A DNA stretch of 64,000 bases from Alteripontixanthobacter muriae. GTDB lineage: Bacteria > Pseudomonadota > Alphaproteobacteria > Sphingomonadales > Sphingomonadaceae. Where the stretch lies: positions 1 to 64,000 of the forward strand of contig NZ_JAAFZT010000035.1 of the NCBI RefSeq assembly GCF_013336795.1, in the 5' to 3' direction. The number at the start of each line of letters is the position of its first letter. The stretch's first letter is position 1. This document shows positions 26,754 to 35,942 of the stretch, one piece after another. The notes under the pieces were generated by a model, which was not told where the DNA came from, ran no database searches, and saw only the letters and a program-made list of their open reading frames with translations. The position numbers and the translations under genes are program-made.

Positions 26754-28247
26754 TCACGATGTATCCTTACGCCAGCTTTCCGGCGCAGTGCGCGTATATC
26801 CGCCACGTTCGAAAAGCAGTTGCGACGGGCGGTTCTTTTCCAGCACCTTCGCCACGAAGACATCAGCCCCGCTCGCGGCTTCTCCCGCTGCCAACAGATG
26901 CGGACCGAGGCCTAGGCTGTGAAATCCGGGATCGAGATGAAGCGAGACTTCTGTCGCCCCACTCTCTTCTAAATCGAAACGGATTGAACCGACCGGTTGC
27001 CCACCGACCTCGCCGACAAACAGCTTGCGCGCAGTGTCGGACAGCACGCGATCCAGCCACGCGACATGCCTTGCCCAATCCATCTCTTCGGGATTGTTCA
27101 TCATCACGCGGTTTTCTGGAGCGTTCCGCCAGTTGAACAGGTTTTCCGAATCGCCTGCAGCGGCGGGCCTGACTGTAAGAGTGTCTGCCAGCATGGCCAC
27201 CGCGACCCGGTTTGCGCCGTTGCCATCAACTGTTTCGCGCGCCTTGCGCGCCAGTTCGCGACGGAGTTCCGGATCGTCGATCAGGGCGCGGATCGTTGCG
27301 GCGATGGCATCGACCGTGGTCTGTGAAGGCGTGGCCGCGATGCCGCGCGAAGCCAATTGCGGGGCGACCACGTTTTGGTTTCCCGCTGTAATTATCAGCA
27401 CGCTAGGCACGCCAATGCAGCACCGCTCCCAAGTGGCCCCGCCACCCGCGCCGATCTGCAGATCGTGCCGGGCGAAGAACGCCACGAGATCGGGGAGGTC
27501 GACGCTGATCGAGGTGTCGCACCGCCCAGCGGTGAGCTTGCGGAGGCGCGGCAGGTGAGGGTTGGCAGAGGTTGTGACGATCTCAAGCGCACCCTCGAAC
27601 CCGGCGGCGACAACCGCCTCAAAGACCTTTTCGGTGAAATTGAGCGCGTCGCCGCCGCCCATGAAGATCCCGATGCCGCGCACTTCTGACCAAAACTCAT
27701 ATTTTTCCCCTCGGGCGAACGCAGGCGCGAGCAGGCCGTATTGCGGGCCGCCTAGCAGCTTTGCGGGGCGCCTAAGAACACCAACATATTTCTCGTCATG
27801 ATCGTCATCGAGGTTGTGATCAATAAGTAGATCGGCCGAAATATTGCGGTCCGCGAGGTCGTCGATGACGGCTATCCGGCAATCGAGCGCTTCCCGCACG
27901 CTATCGTGCCACTGTGCGTCGAAACTGTAGGAGTCCACCACCACCCAATCGGGATCGAAAGCCTCCAGCTCCGCAGTGGTTTGGTATACGTCGTCCTCCT
28001 GATGCACCTGAGCCCAGGCCGCGTGCGCGATACTATCGTCCGGCTTGCGGTTTTCGCTTGCAGGCAGCACATGGACCGCATCGAAGCGTTGCTCTCGCAT
28101 GATCGCCGCACTGTCAACGCCGAGATAACGGGTAACGAACCGGACCTGCGCCCCTAGGGCCCGCAGCGCCTGCGCGAGCGACAGCGATCGGTGCAGATGG
28201 CCCGTGCCCATCTGCAAGGAGGCGTCTACACGGATGGCGACTCTCAT
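26754..28247 (-). CDS. pseG: PseG-PseH fusion: UDP-sugar hydrolase with C-terminal GNAT acetyltransferase
   Basis: The N-terminal ~340 residues are PseG: RVDASLQMGTGHLHRSLSLA near the start, VVDSYSFDAQWH, GGPQYGLLAPAF, and GAGGATWERCCIGVPS at the active-site end. It removes UDP from UDP-2,4-diacetamido-trideoxy-altrose. The last ~140 residues form a GNAT domain (LTVRPAAAGDSENLFNWRN, KLFVGEVGGQPVGSIRFDL) corresponding to PseH, which acetylates the 4-amino group before hydrolysis. So two consecutive pathway steps sit in one chain. ATG 28247 fits PseG starts; an upstream in-frame ATG at 28265 would overlap pseF by 14 bases. Confidence 0.9.
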   Translation of the reverse strand: MRVAIRVDASLQMGTGHLHRSLSLAQALRALGAQVRFVTRYLGVDSAAIMREQRFDAVHVLPASENRKPDDSIAHAAWAQVHQEDDVYQTTAELEAFDPDWVVVDSYSFDAQWHDSVREALDCRIAVIDDLADRNISADLLIDHNLDDDHDEKYVGVLRRPAKLLGGPQYGLLAPAFARGEKYEFWSEVRGIGIFMGGGDALNFTEKVFEAVVAAGFEGALEIVTTSANPHLPRLRKLTAGRCDTSISVDLPDLVAFFARHDLQIGAGGGATWERCCIGVPSVLIITAGNQNVVAPQLASRGIAATPSQTTVDAIAATIRALIDDPELRRELARKARETVDGNGANRVAVAMLADTLTVRPAAAGDSENLFNWRNAPENRVMMNNPEEMDWARHVAWLDRVLSDTARKLFVGEVGGQPVGSIRFDLEESGATEVSLHLDPGFHSLGLGPHLLAAGEAASGADVFVAKVLEKNRPSQLLFERGGYTRTAPESWRKDTS

Positions 28248-28251
28248 GCGC

Positions 28252-28944
28252 TCAGACGTCCGCATTAAACAAGGGTTGCAGCCGTTCGGCCCGTTCCCAG
28301 TCTTCCGGCGTGTCGATGTCCGCTACTAGCCATTCCGGCAGCACGATAGTGCGGCCGTTGGCGTGGATATTCAAGCCTTCAAGCCAGGTTTCGGCTCTAG
28401 CCCAATAGAATTGCCCGGCGTCGTAGTATGCTGGTTCGAGATCCTGCGTACGGGTCACGACATGATCGGGATTGAAAGGCGATACAGCGCCCTTTTTATC
28501 GCGCCTCAGCGCACGCTGGACGGCCGAAGGGAATTCGGCAGAGGGGAAGGTGTAGCCTTCGCCGCCGTGCTCTTCCAGCAGCGCGAATGCTTCGCTCAAG
28601 TCTTCGGTGCGGATGAATGGAACAGCGGGATAAATGCAGCAGGTGTGGGTCACGTCCCATCCCAGTTCGCGGCAAGCCGTGATGGCATGGGCGATCACCG
28701 GGACCGTGGGGGTGATGTCGTCGGCCAACTCGGCGGGTCGCCAGAACGGCAATTCCGCACCGAAATCGGCGGCGATGGCCGCGATCTCGTCGTCGTCGGT
28801 GGAGACCACCACGCGATCAATACCCTCACAGGCCAGCGCCGCTTCGATGGCGTAACCGATCATCGGCTTGCCGGCGAAGGACCTGATATTCTTGCGCGGA
28901 ATTCGCTTACTGCCCCCGCGTGCGGGGATGACGGCGATTTTCAT
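28252..28944 (-). CDS. pseF: Pseudaminic acid cytidylyltransferase
   Basis: This 230-residue enzyme activates the nonulosonic acid as CMP-sugar. The N-terminal nucleotide-binding motif VIPARGGSKRIPRKNIR is at residues 5-21, GKPMIGYAIEAAL follows, and VVVSTDDDEIAAIA supplies the metal-binding Asp residues. The length fits PseF rather than the longer NeuA. It is one base after pseC and overlaps or abuts pseG, so it lies in the centre of the operon. Confidence 0.92.
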   Translation of the reverse strand: MKIAVIPARGGSKRIPRKNIRSFAGKPMIGYAIEAALACEGIDRVVVSTDDDEIAAIAADFGAELPFWRPAELADDITPTVPVIAHAITACRELGWDVTHTCCIYPAVPFIRTEDLSEAFALLEEHGGEGYTFPSAEFPSAVQRALRRDKKGAVSPFNPDHVVTRTQDLEPAYYDAGQFYWARAETWLEGLNIHANGRTIVLPEWLVADIDTPEDWERAERLQPLFNADV

Positions 28945-28945
28945 A

Positions 28946-30109
28946 TCAGATCGCTAGGGCCATCATGGTCTCGACGACGCGATCTTGTTCAGCCTCGGTC
29001 ATCGCAGGGAACAGGGGGATCGACAACGCCTGTTCGTAATAGCGGACGGCATTGGGGAAGTCCTGCCGCGCGAACCCGAGATCGGCGTAATAGGGCTGGC
29101 AGTGGATGGGCATGTAATGAACATTTACCCCGATGTTTGCTTCGCGCATCGCCGCGAACAGTTCGGCGCGACCGATGTTCGCTTCCGCGGTTAACTCGAC
29201 TGCATACAAATGCCAAGCCGAGACCTTGTCCGCTTCGCGAATGGGCAGCTTGAACGGCCCCGAATCAAGGAGGCGGTCGTAGCGATCCGCATGGCGTGCC
29301 CGCAGGTCGCGCCAGGTGTCGACTCGCTGCAATTGCGACAGGCCGAGGGCGGACTGGATGTCGGTGAGCCTGTAATTCCAGCCCAGCGCGACCTGCTCGT
29401 AATACCAGCCGCCTTCGCTCGGGTGTGCCATCAGATTTTCGTCGCGGGTCACGCCGTGCGAGCGCAGCAGACGCAGCTTCTCAGCCAAAGCTTCATTCGG
29501 CGTGGTGATCATGCCACCTTCAGCGGTGGTGACGATTTTGACGGCATGAAAACTGAAAACGGTTGCATCGGCATAAGCTGCACCGATCGGGGCCCCCTTG
29601 TAGGAGGCGCCCGTGGCATGGCTGGCGTCTTCCAGAATCTTGAAATTGTAGCGATCTGCCAAGCTCCGCAGATCCGCCAAATCGCAGGGCAGACCCGAAA
29701 AATCGACCGGAATGACGACCGTCGGCAAAGTGCCGCTGCGATCCGCGGCCTCGAGCTTGGCGGCTAGAGCCGGGATCGACATGTTGCGACTCACCGGATC
29801 GATATCGACGAAATCAACGCTTGCACCGAGGTACAGTGCGCAATTGGCCGAAGCGACGAAGCTGTTGGGGCTGGTCCACACGCGGCTGCCCGGCCCAACG
29901 CCCAGCGCCCGGCACCCGAGGTGCAGCGCTGCGGTGGCATTTGAAACGGCGACGGCGTGAGCCACGCCGTGCCTTTCAGCAAAAGCTTTCTCGAAGGCCG
30001 GACCAGCCGGGCCTTGCGTCAGAAAATTGGAACGCAGCAGTTCTTCAACCGCGGCGATATCTTTCTCACCAATTTCCTGACGGCTATAGGGTATAAACTC
30101 TTCAGCCAT
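28946..30109 (-). CDS. pseC: UDP-4-amino-4,6-dideoxy-N-acetyl-beta-L-altrosamine transaminase
   Basis: This 387-residue PLP enzyme of the DegT/DnrJ/EryC1 family has LTQGPAGPAFEKAFAERHGV near residues 30-49, a PLP-stacking EDASHATGA near 182-190 and the Schiff-base Lys in FSFHAVKIVTTAEGG near 216-230. It transaminates the 4-keto sugar made by PseB. The downstream MNVHYMPIH-like segment (VNVHYMPIHCQPYY) is characteristic of PseC. It follows pseB by 24 bases. Confidence 0.93.
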   Translation of the reverse strand: MAEEFIPYSRQEIGEKDIAAVEELLRSNFLTQGPAGPAFEKAFAERHGVAHAVAVSNATAALHLGCRALGVGPGSRVWTSPNSFVASANCALYLGASVDFVDIDPVSRNMSIPALAAKLEAADRSGTLPTVVIPVDFSGLPCDLADLRSLADRYNFKILEDASHATGASYKGAPIGAAYADATVFSFHAVKIVTTAEGGMITTPNEALAEKLRLLRSHGVTRDENLMAHPSEGGWYYEQVALGWNYRLTDIQSALGLSQLQRVDTWRDLRARHADRYDRLLDSGPFKLPIREADKVSAWHLYAVELTAEANIGRAELFAAMREANIGVNVHYMPIHCQPYYADLGFARQDFPNAVRYYEQALSIPLFPAMTEAEQDRVVETMMALAI

Positions 30110-30133
30110 GCGCGACTCCTGTACGAATAGAGA

Positions 30134-31144
30134 TCAATCTATGGCTTTGCCGGTGACATGATTTTCGATCAGGTCGCGCAATTGTTCGACAGTTAGGAAA
30201 TCGGGGTTGGATCCACTATTATAGGCAAACCCAGGCTCGACCATTTCACCACCCCGGTGCTCGCAATACTGCTCCATCGTGTAATCCGCGGAGCCTGGCA
30301 GGATGGCGTAGTAATCTCCCATGTCGACAGTGTTGAAACTGTCACTTGCTGTGATCATTTCCTCGTGGATTTTCTCGCCGGGGCGTATTCCGATCACCTC
30401 CTGTTCCGCATCGGGCGCAATCGCGGTGGCGACGTCGCCTATGCGGTATGACGGGATCTTAGGAACCAGCACTTCGCCGCCCATCGCGTTTTCGATAGAC
30501 CACAGCACCATCTCGACCCCTTCATCCAGCGAGATATTGAACCGTGTCATTCGCGGGTCGGTGATCGGCAATTTACCACTGTCCTTGCGGGCAAGGAAGA
30601 AGGGAATCACTGAGCCCCGACTACCCATAACGTTGCCGTAGCGCACCACACTGAAGCGGATGTCACGCGGGCCCCTTATATTGTTGGCAGCCACGAACAG
30701 CTTGTCGCTGCAAAGCTTGGTGGCACCATAAAGATTGATGGGCGCTGCCGCCTTGTCAGTAGAAAGGGCGACCACCCGGCTCACCCCGCTGTCGAGGCAG
30801 GCCTCGATGACGTTTTGCGCACCGATCACATTCGTCTTGATGCATTCGAAAGGGTTGTATTCCGCCGCGGGAACTTGCTTCAGCGCGGCGGCGTGGACGA
30901 CCACGTCGATCCCTTCAAGCGCCCTGCGCAACCGCCCCTCGTCGCGCACATCGCCCAGAAAATAACGCAGTGCCGGATGCTCGTTAGGAGAGAAAATTTG
31001 CTGCATTTCGAACTGCTTCAATTCATCTCTTGAATAGACGACTAGTCGCTTAATATCTGGATGACGATCTATCACAGTTCGAATAAAGGCTTTACCGAAC
31101 GATCCCGTACCCCCAGTCACGAGAACGGATTTATTATCGAGCAT
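30134..31144 (-). CDS. pseB: UDP-N-acetylglucosamine 4,6-dehydratase (inverting)
   Basis: This 336-residue SDR enzyme performs the first pathway step. The dinucleotide motif VTGGTGSFGKAF is at residues 9-20, YSRDELKQFEM at 38-48, and the catalytic region STDKAAAPINLYGATK near 128-143. Unlike the membrane-bound WbpM-type protein at 37118-39097 it has no transmembrane helices and keeps Tyr at the catalytic position, as PseB/FlaA1-type enzymes do. It is the first gene of the pse operon, so the promoter should lie in the region just above 31144. Confidence 0.93.
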   Translation of the reverse strand: MLDNKSVLVTGGTGSFGKAFIRTVIDRHPDIKRLVVYSRDELKQFEMQQIFSPNEHPALRYFLGDVRDEGRLRRALEGIDVVVHAAALKQVPAAEYNPFECIKTNVIGAQNVIEACLDSGVSRVVALSTDKAAAPINLYGATKLCSDKLFVAANNIRGPRDIRFSVVRYGNVMGSRGSVIPFFLARKDSGKLPITDPRMTRFNISLDEGVEMVLWSIENAMGGEVLVPKIPSYRIGDVATAIAPDAEQEVIGIRPGEKIHEEMITASDSFNTVDMGDYYAILPGSADYTMEQYCEHRGGEMVEPGFAYNSGSNPDFLTVEQLRDLIENHVTGKAID

Positions 31145-31772
31145 GAATATTGGACCTCGTTATTTATCGGAATATTAATATAAAAATATCCGCCCCTGAG
31201 CTGGCGCTTCTTTGGCTTCGGATAGGGGAATGGGCTGCGATCAGCACCGCCCTTACTCGCTGGACAACCTGTTGGGCAATTGGAAAATTCGACGGGACTG
31301 TTTCGAAATTCATGTGCATCATTCGAAATCGCGGTAAGCAGTCACTCGGCGACTGCGGCCGCCACTGCGCCCGAGCCTGCCAGAATCGAACGCATTTTTG
31401 CGTGGTACGGCTACAGGTCGAAGTTGGCAGCGGCGCGAACTGATGGTTGTACGTGGGTTCCCAATCTAGTTCGTCGTGACAGAGAACTCGCGGTTCAGCG
31501 TCCCAGCTTTGGGTAAGCTCGGAGCCGGCATATCCTTCGATCTGGGCTTGCCCGCGGCATCTCGGCCGTGATAGCGCCTTCCAGACGGAGGCGCCATATC
31601 CACCGCTTGGCGATGGAGCTTATTGACTGCCCCGGTGTCTAATGCGTCGCGGCATTTTGGAAGGGATATGGGCATTGAGCTGCAGACAGACCGGAGTTCG
31701 CGAAGCCTATCTGGAGCTTTTTCGCGGTCAACCCAGGTTGTCCGAAACCGCTCAGTTAATATCGCCTGCTAG
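31145..31772. other. Non-coding region between the divergent pseB and GT-B genes
   Basis: About 630 bases with no supported coding sequence. It must hold the promoters for the pse operon (minus) and probably for the transferase gene (plus). The first 60 bases above pseB are AT-rich (around 31150-31195). I could not pick sigma-70 boxes with confidence. The rest looks like degenerate sequence with scattered stops. Confidence 0.45.
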
Positions 31773-33122
31773 TTGGGGCCTGTTCGCCTGAAACTCGCGT
31801 TTTCTCCAGTACGATGGGCCAGACGCGCGGCAGCGAGATTTCATCGCCTTGACCCGCATACCTGTAACGATGCCTGGGGCGGTGTAGCGTTCAGGCCGCG
31901 CTTTCGCTTTCAATTCGTTGAAGGTGTCGCACGCTTGATATTTTTCACGTTTAAAGAATTGCGTACACCATCCGAAGCGCCGCCCCGCTGCCGGATTTTA
32001 GTCGCCGTTGGCACCCACAATAATTTCCGCTCCGCTGAGCCTGTTTTCTCCGACCTTCCGGGTGCGGCGATTTTCACCTTTCATAATTACGCCACTCCCG
32101 GCGTGCCGCATCTGAAGCTGTTTAAGAGCTACATGACGGGATGGATCGCCCTCATCGCTCTCCCGCTTTTGCTTACGGTTGAGCGGCGGCCGCATGTGCG
32201 GCGGTCGATGCGGATGCGGTTGGATCATCTAGCTTTGTCGCTCAGCAGCCATCACGACATACGAAAGTTTATGCAAGAGAGCGGCGCCGAAGTCTTTGTC
32301 ACTCTGTCCAATCTTGCCGTCTACAACAACATACTTGTTGAGGCGGCCCGGCAAGTCGGGATGACTACCGTTTTTATGACCCACGCTCCCGTCGGGCGCG
32401 GGCAGGTTCCGCTCGAAACAGACGTGGCGCTGCTAGATGGGGAATTTCAAAAGCGGCTCTACCCGCCCGGCCGCGCAAAGATGATTGTCACTGGCTCAAT
32501 GCGTGGCTCTAATCTCGTGCAGGCTTGGCAAGACCGCAGCGGCGAGAATGGCGTTATCGTTGCGACCAATGCGCTGAATCGCGATCTTGGCGAGATCGAA
32601 CGCTTCGTCGAGAAACTGTTGCGGATCGATCTGCAGCCTCGGGTCGTGGTCCGTCCACACCCGGCCGATAGCGGCCGATTCGAGGCACACCGCCGACTCT
32701 GCCGGCGGACCGGGGCCGATTATTCTGATCCGCGCTCATCGCTGTTCGACAGTGCGAAAAACTGCAAATATCTGGTAACCGGGGTCAGCGGTGTCGCTGT
32801 CGATGCGCTCCTTATCGGACTTTATCCGCTGATCCTTCGGGATTCAGACCTGAAAGCAAATTGCGGTTTACCCGAGGACTACTACGGGCTCTTTGAGTTG
32901 AAACTAGCTCGTCAGATCGACCTTGCAGCCCCGAGATTACCAAGGGACTGGGTCATTGGGCGAGAGCTCGAGTTACTTGAGGCGGCTTCCAGTCCTAATT
33001 GGTCGGCTAAAGAGAAGATCGCTCAGGTTCTGGATTCGATCCTGCGCGGCTCTGACGCCCACAACGTTTGCGACGGAACACCCAAATTACACGATGCGGA
33101 AGGGCCGAAAGGGGAGCGTTAG
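31773..33122 (+). CDS. GT-B-like polysaccharide transferase of unknown specificity
   Basis: This protein of up to 449 residues has a C-terminal half resembling capsule/CDP-glycerol-type GT-B transferases: VVVRPHPAD near 290-298, then SSLFDSAKNCKYLVTGVSGVAVDALLIG near 327-354, the usual nucleotide-sugar-binding Ser-Ser/Gly region. The N-terminal half contains SLSSHHDIRKFMQESGAEV and VFMTHAPVGRG. It is transcribed away from the pse operon, and no other dedicated nonulosonate transferase is visible, so it is the best candidate to add the CMP-activated sugar. That is inference. The start is uncertain because the frame opens with TTG and lacks a clear Shine-Dalgarno. Its stop overlaps that of the convergent flippase gene. 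Confidence 0.65.
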   Translation: MGPVRLKLAFSPVRWARRAAARFHRLDPHTCNDAWGGVAFRPRFRFQFVEGVARLIFFTFKELRTPSEAPPRCRILVAVGTHNNFRSAEPVFSDLPGAAIFTFHNYATPGVPHLKLFKSYMTGWIALIALPLLLTVERRPHVRRSMRMRLDHLALSLSSHHDIRKFMQESGAEVFVTLSNLAVYNNILVEAARQVGMTTVFMTHAPVGRGQVPLETDVALLDGEFQKRLYPPGRAKMIVTGSMRGSNLVQAWQDRSGENGVIVATNALNRDLGEIERFVEKLLRIDLQPRVVVRPHPADSGRFEAHRRLCRRTGADYSDPRSSLFDSAKNCKYLVTGVSGVAVDALLIGLYPLILRDSDLKANCGLPEDYYGLFELKLARQIDLAAPRLPRDWVIGRELELLEAASSPNWSAKEKIAQVLDSILRGSDAHNVCDGTPKLHDAEGPKGER

Positions 33123-34399
33123 GACGCCGATTTGCACCCGCGATCTGACAGCATATCCGTTCGGCTGACAAAAAGGTAAAAGGCAATACGGGCCGCTACA
33201 CCGATTGATGCAATCCAGGGAACAGCCCAAAGATCTGGGCGTAACAGCAGGTATAGGCAGAAGATTAGAGCCATCGATAGAATGTCGATCGTTAGCAGTT
33301 TGCGCCTTGAAGCGCGCCAAAATACAGCCTCCACCATTACCAACGAAGCCGCTTGCAGGAAATAAAAGAAACCCATGCCTGCAAGCATCGTGAATGGAAT
33401 CCAACGGTAATCGGGCATCAGTTCTGTAAAGCCGGTGGCAATGGCAACCCCGCCAAGGCAGAGGAGAGCTGGCAGGGCAAGATTGGGAATTCGCAGAAGC
33501 TCCGCGGCCGGCTGCGTCTCGGCCTTAATCAAGTGCGGCCGTCTAGGGGTGAAGTAAAAGAGGGAGTGGCCGACCACTGCTACCTTGAGAATGCTGTCGA
33601 AAAAAACGTAGACATCCAGTCGCAAATCGGAAGCGTTTGCAACCCAAAATCGGTCGATCAAATAGATGTTTATGCTCGTGAACGTCCAGGCCTGATTGAA
33701 AGCATATTCCGACCGCCAGCGAACCCAGAACCTCTTGAAAACCATGCGGCCTTGCGAGGTGATCGAGGCTAAGTGACGTCGGAACAAGCGCACGTGAAAC
33801 CGTGTGTGTCGGCGTCGAACAAAGAGATAGAGAACGAAACTGACTGCCGAACCGCCTGCATAGATGAGGATCAAGGGCTCCGTGACGAGCCAGATCGCCG
33901 GGAGGATAATCAAGCTAGGAACAATGACTCGCGCACCGAAATTCAGAGACCATCGACCGTATTGCTTTGTAAAAAGAAAGTGGCGCTGGTCTTCGTCGAA
34001 GAACTTCTCGATCCCAACAAGCACGACTATGAGTGCGATAAGCGACGTTTCTGGCGTCCAAGCCCAGGCTAAAAGCGCGACGAACGGCAGCACAGCAATA
34101 AATTGAATAATGCTGTCGCCGAAATAGCGCTCGTAATGGTGCCGAATGGCGAGAGTGTTCGCGCCGAAACGGCGTTTATAGTAATCGATGTGAGTCTGCC
34201 CGCCGGTCAAAACGAACAGTGAGGCCAGAGCGCTGATCAGCAACGCATATCTTTCTGCGAATACGTCTCGGCCCGCTGAGGCAGCGACAAAGATTATCAG
34301 CGGCTTCATGGCGAGACCACCAATCCGCGCAGCAGTGAAAATCAAGATCTGCCGATCACGGAGCGAGCGAAGCCAAACGATTCTCGTTAGCTTGCTCAT
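33119..34399 (-). CDS. Wzx-like polysaccharide flippase
   Basis: This 426-residue protein is almost wholly hydrophobic, with about twelve predicted helices (for example IIQFIAVLPFVALLAWAW and LALPALLCLGGVAIATGF) and basic cytoplasmic loops. It fits the MATE/MOP-like Wzx group that flips lipid-linked repeat units across the inner membrane. Sequence motifs are too weak to be certain. ATG 34399 (MSKLTRIVWLRSLRDRQ) is taken as start, as the longer frame above it is hydrophilic and unlike a membrane protein. It lies between the polymerase-like gene upstream and the convergent transferase, overlapping the latter's stop codon. Confidence 0.65.
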   Translation of the reverse strand: MSKLTRIVWLRSLRDRQILIFTAARIGGLAMKPLIIFVAASAGRDVFAERYALLISALASLFVLTGGQTHIDYYKRRFGANTLAIRHHYERYFGDSIIQFIAVLPFVALLAWAWTPETSLIALIVVLVGIEKFFDEDQRHFLFTKQYGRWSLNFGARVIVPSLIILPAIWLVTEPLILIYAGGSAVSFVLYLFVRRRHTRFHVRLFRRHLASITSQGRMVFKRFWVRWRSEYAFNQAWTFTSINIYLIDRFWVANASDLRLDVYVFFDSILKVAVVGHSLFYFTPRRPHLIKAETQPAAELLRIPNLALPALLCLGGVAIATGFTELMPDYRWIPFTMLAGMGFFYFLQAASLVMVEAVFWRASRRKLLTIDILSMALIFCLYLLLRPDLWAVPWIASIGVAARIAFYLFVSRTDMLSDRGCKSAS

Positions 34400-34580
34400 A
34401 CTTGGTTCAGAAGCATGTTGAATCTGCCCGTCGCTTGGGAGACCGGTCGTATTGTTGTTGATATTGCACAGAACAAAAGTGGGGTGCTTGTGGTTCGTCG
34501 AAATATGTGCGCAACCCAGCACCGATATTTAATTTCCACCTCAATGCCGGACTTGCTGAAAATTGCTTAGATCTACCACC

Positions 34581-35942
34581 CTATCTTCCAAGTTGTGCCG
34601 CTGCCCTCGTGGTCGTCGTAGAATAGCGACTCGCTTCCACGCGTTCGTCACCCGCTGATCGGCTCGCCGGAGAATAACTCGCGCAGGCTAAAGCGAGAAA
34701 TGTCAGCTTCAAGAAAGCAGGGTCAAGAGGGTTCAGAAGGTCAATCGAAGAATCGGCCACTCCTGAGTAATAAACCACAAGAAAGATAAGGCCAAAAATC
34801 GAGAGCTTACGTCCACTTGCCGCCTTAGCAATCATTAACAGTAGCAGTGCATAAACTACGATCGAGACCGGTAGCATGAACACACCACCTGGTACGAAAA
34901 AAACGCTAGCGACCATCCCAGGCGAAGCTCCAGTTCTCTCTCGCTTTACGAGCGAAAGCTCCTCCCAATTCAGCCGGCGCACTGAAGCAACCTCGTTAAA
35001 ATAAGTGGGATTGCCGAGCAACACGTCCAGCCGATGCGATATCGCACTCAGTACCTCGCGAACCGCCTGAACGCCCAAACTGAAATCTGCGAAATTGTAA
35101 GTGAGATGAAAGGAGGCTGAGAAAAAATGCCAAGAGATTCGATACTGGAAGCGATAGATTACCGCGTCCAGCTCGTTGCTGAACATATACATCGCCTCCT
35201 CGACTCCGACCTTGTTTGCGATCCCAACAAAAAGCGCGAGAATGAAAACAACACCCAACGCAGTAAGTGCTAGAAAAGTTTGTCCGATACCGCTCGCTCC
35301 GATTAGATCGATGGCTCGGATGTGGCGCAACAGCAGCAGCAGGCTTGTAGCAACCAAGACTACGCCAGATGCCGCGGAAAGCGAGAGTAAGGAGCCGATC
35401 ACTATTAGCGCGAGTGCGGTTGTTATTGGCCAGCCAGCCTGCTGCTGAAGTTCGTCGTTCATGCCAAGGGTCAGCAATAAGGCGGCGAAGATGTATCCCT
35501 GCAGAGACAAAAAGACGATTACGAACCCTCCCGACGAGCCGATGCGATCACCGGTCTGCCGGAAGGAGATGCCAAGTTCCTGAGAATACCAATAAGCCAA
35601 GAGTAGGTAGGCGACGCTCGCGCCTAAAATCACAAAGCGACCGAAAATCGCTGTGGCAAACGGCTGCAACCAAGCGAATGAGGGCGCCCGAATTTTTCCG
35701 CAAGTGAACCAAGTCAATCCCAGAACTGTTAGTATAAAGGCAGATCCGAGCGTATAATTAGGCGATCCCGCAAGGATGGCATCGAGAGGCTGACCCAGGG
35801 TTGCGGTGAGCAGCATAGGGATGATGTAATAGATTGTTCCATACAACATTAAAATGGCGCGAGCTAATCGGGTCGCCTTATCGGCATCTCTACGATGAAG
35901 CAAAGGAAGCATACCTTTCCGGTGCATGTTCAATGGCGCCAC
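34581..35942 (-). CDS. Wzy-like O-antigen polymerase candidate
   Basis: This 453-residue multi-spanning protein has about ten to twelve helices (for example ILMLYGTIYYIIPMLLTATL and TALALIVIGSLLSLSAASGVVL) and a large polar loop in the second half (about residues 270-340, with FHLTYNFADFSLGV). This is the layout of Wzy polymerases, which vary too much for motif proof. It is the likely repeat-unit polymerase of the right half of the cluster. GTG 35942 overlaps the stop of the dioxygenase gene (TAGTG); ATG 35927 is an alternative start. The C-terminal tail is Thr/Ser-rich. Confidence 0.65.
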   Translation of the reverse strand: MAPLNMHRKGMLPLLHRRDADKATRLARAILMLYGTIYYIIPMLLTATLGQPLDAILAGSPNYTLGSAFILTVLGLTWFTCGKIRAPSFAWLQPFATAIFGRFVILGASVAYLLLAYWYSQELGISFRQTGDRIGSSGGFVIVFLSLQGYIFAALLLTLGMNDELQQQAGWPITTALALIVIGSLLSLSAASGVVLVATSLLLLLRHIRAIDLIGASGIGQTFLALTALGVVFILALFVGIANKVGVEEAMYMFSNELDAVIYRFQYRISWHFFSASFHLTYNFADFSLGVQAVREVLSAISHRLDVLLGNPTYFNEVASVRRLNWEELSLVKRERTGASPGMVASVFFVPGGVFMLPVSIVVYALLLLMIAKAASGRKLSIFGLIFLVVYYSGVADSSIDLLNPLDPAFLKLTFLALACASYSPASRSAGDERVEASRYSTTTTRAAAQLGR

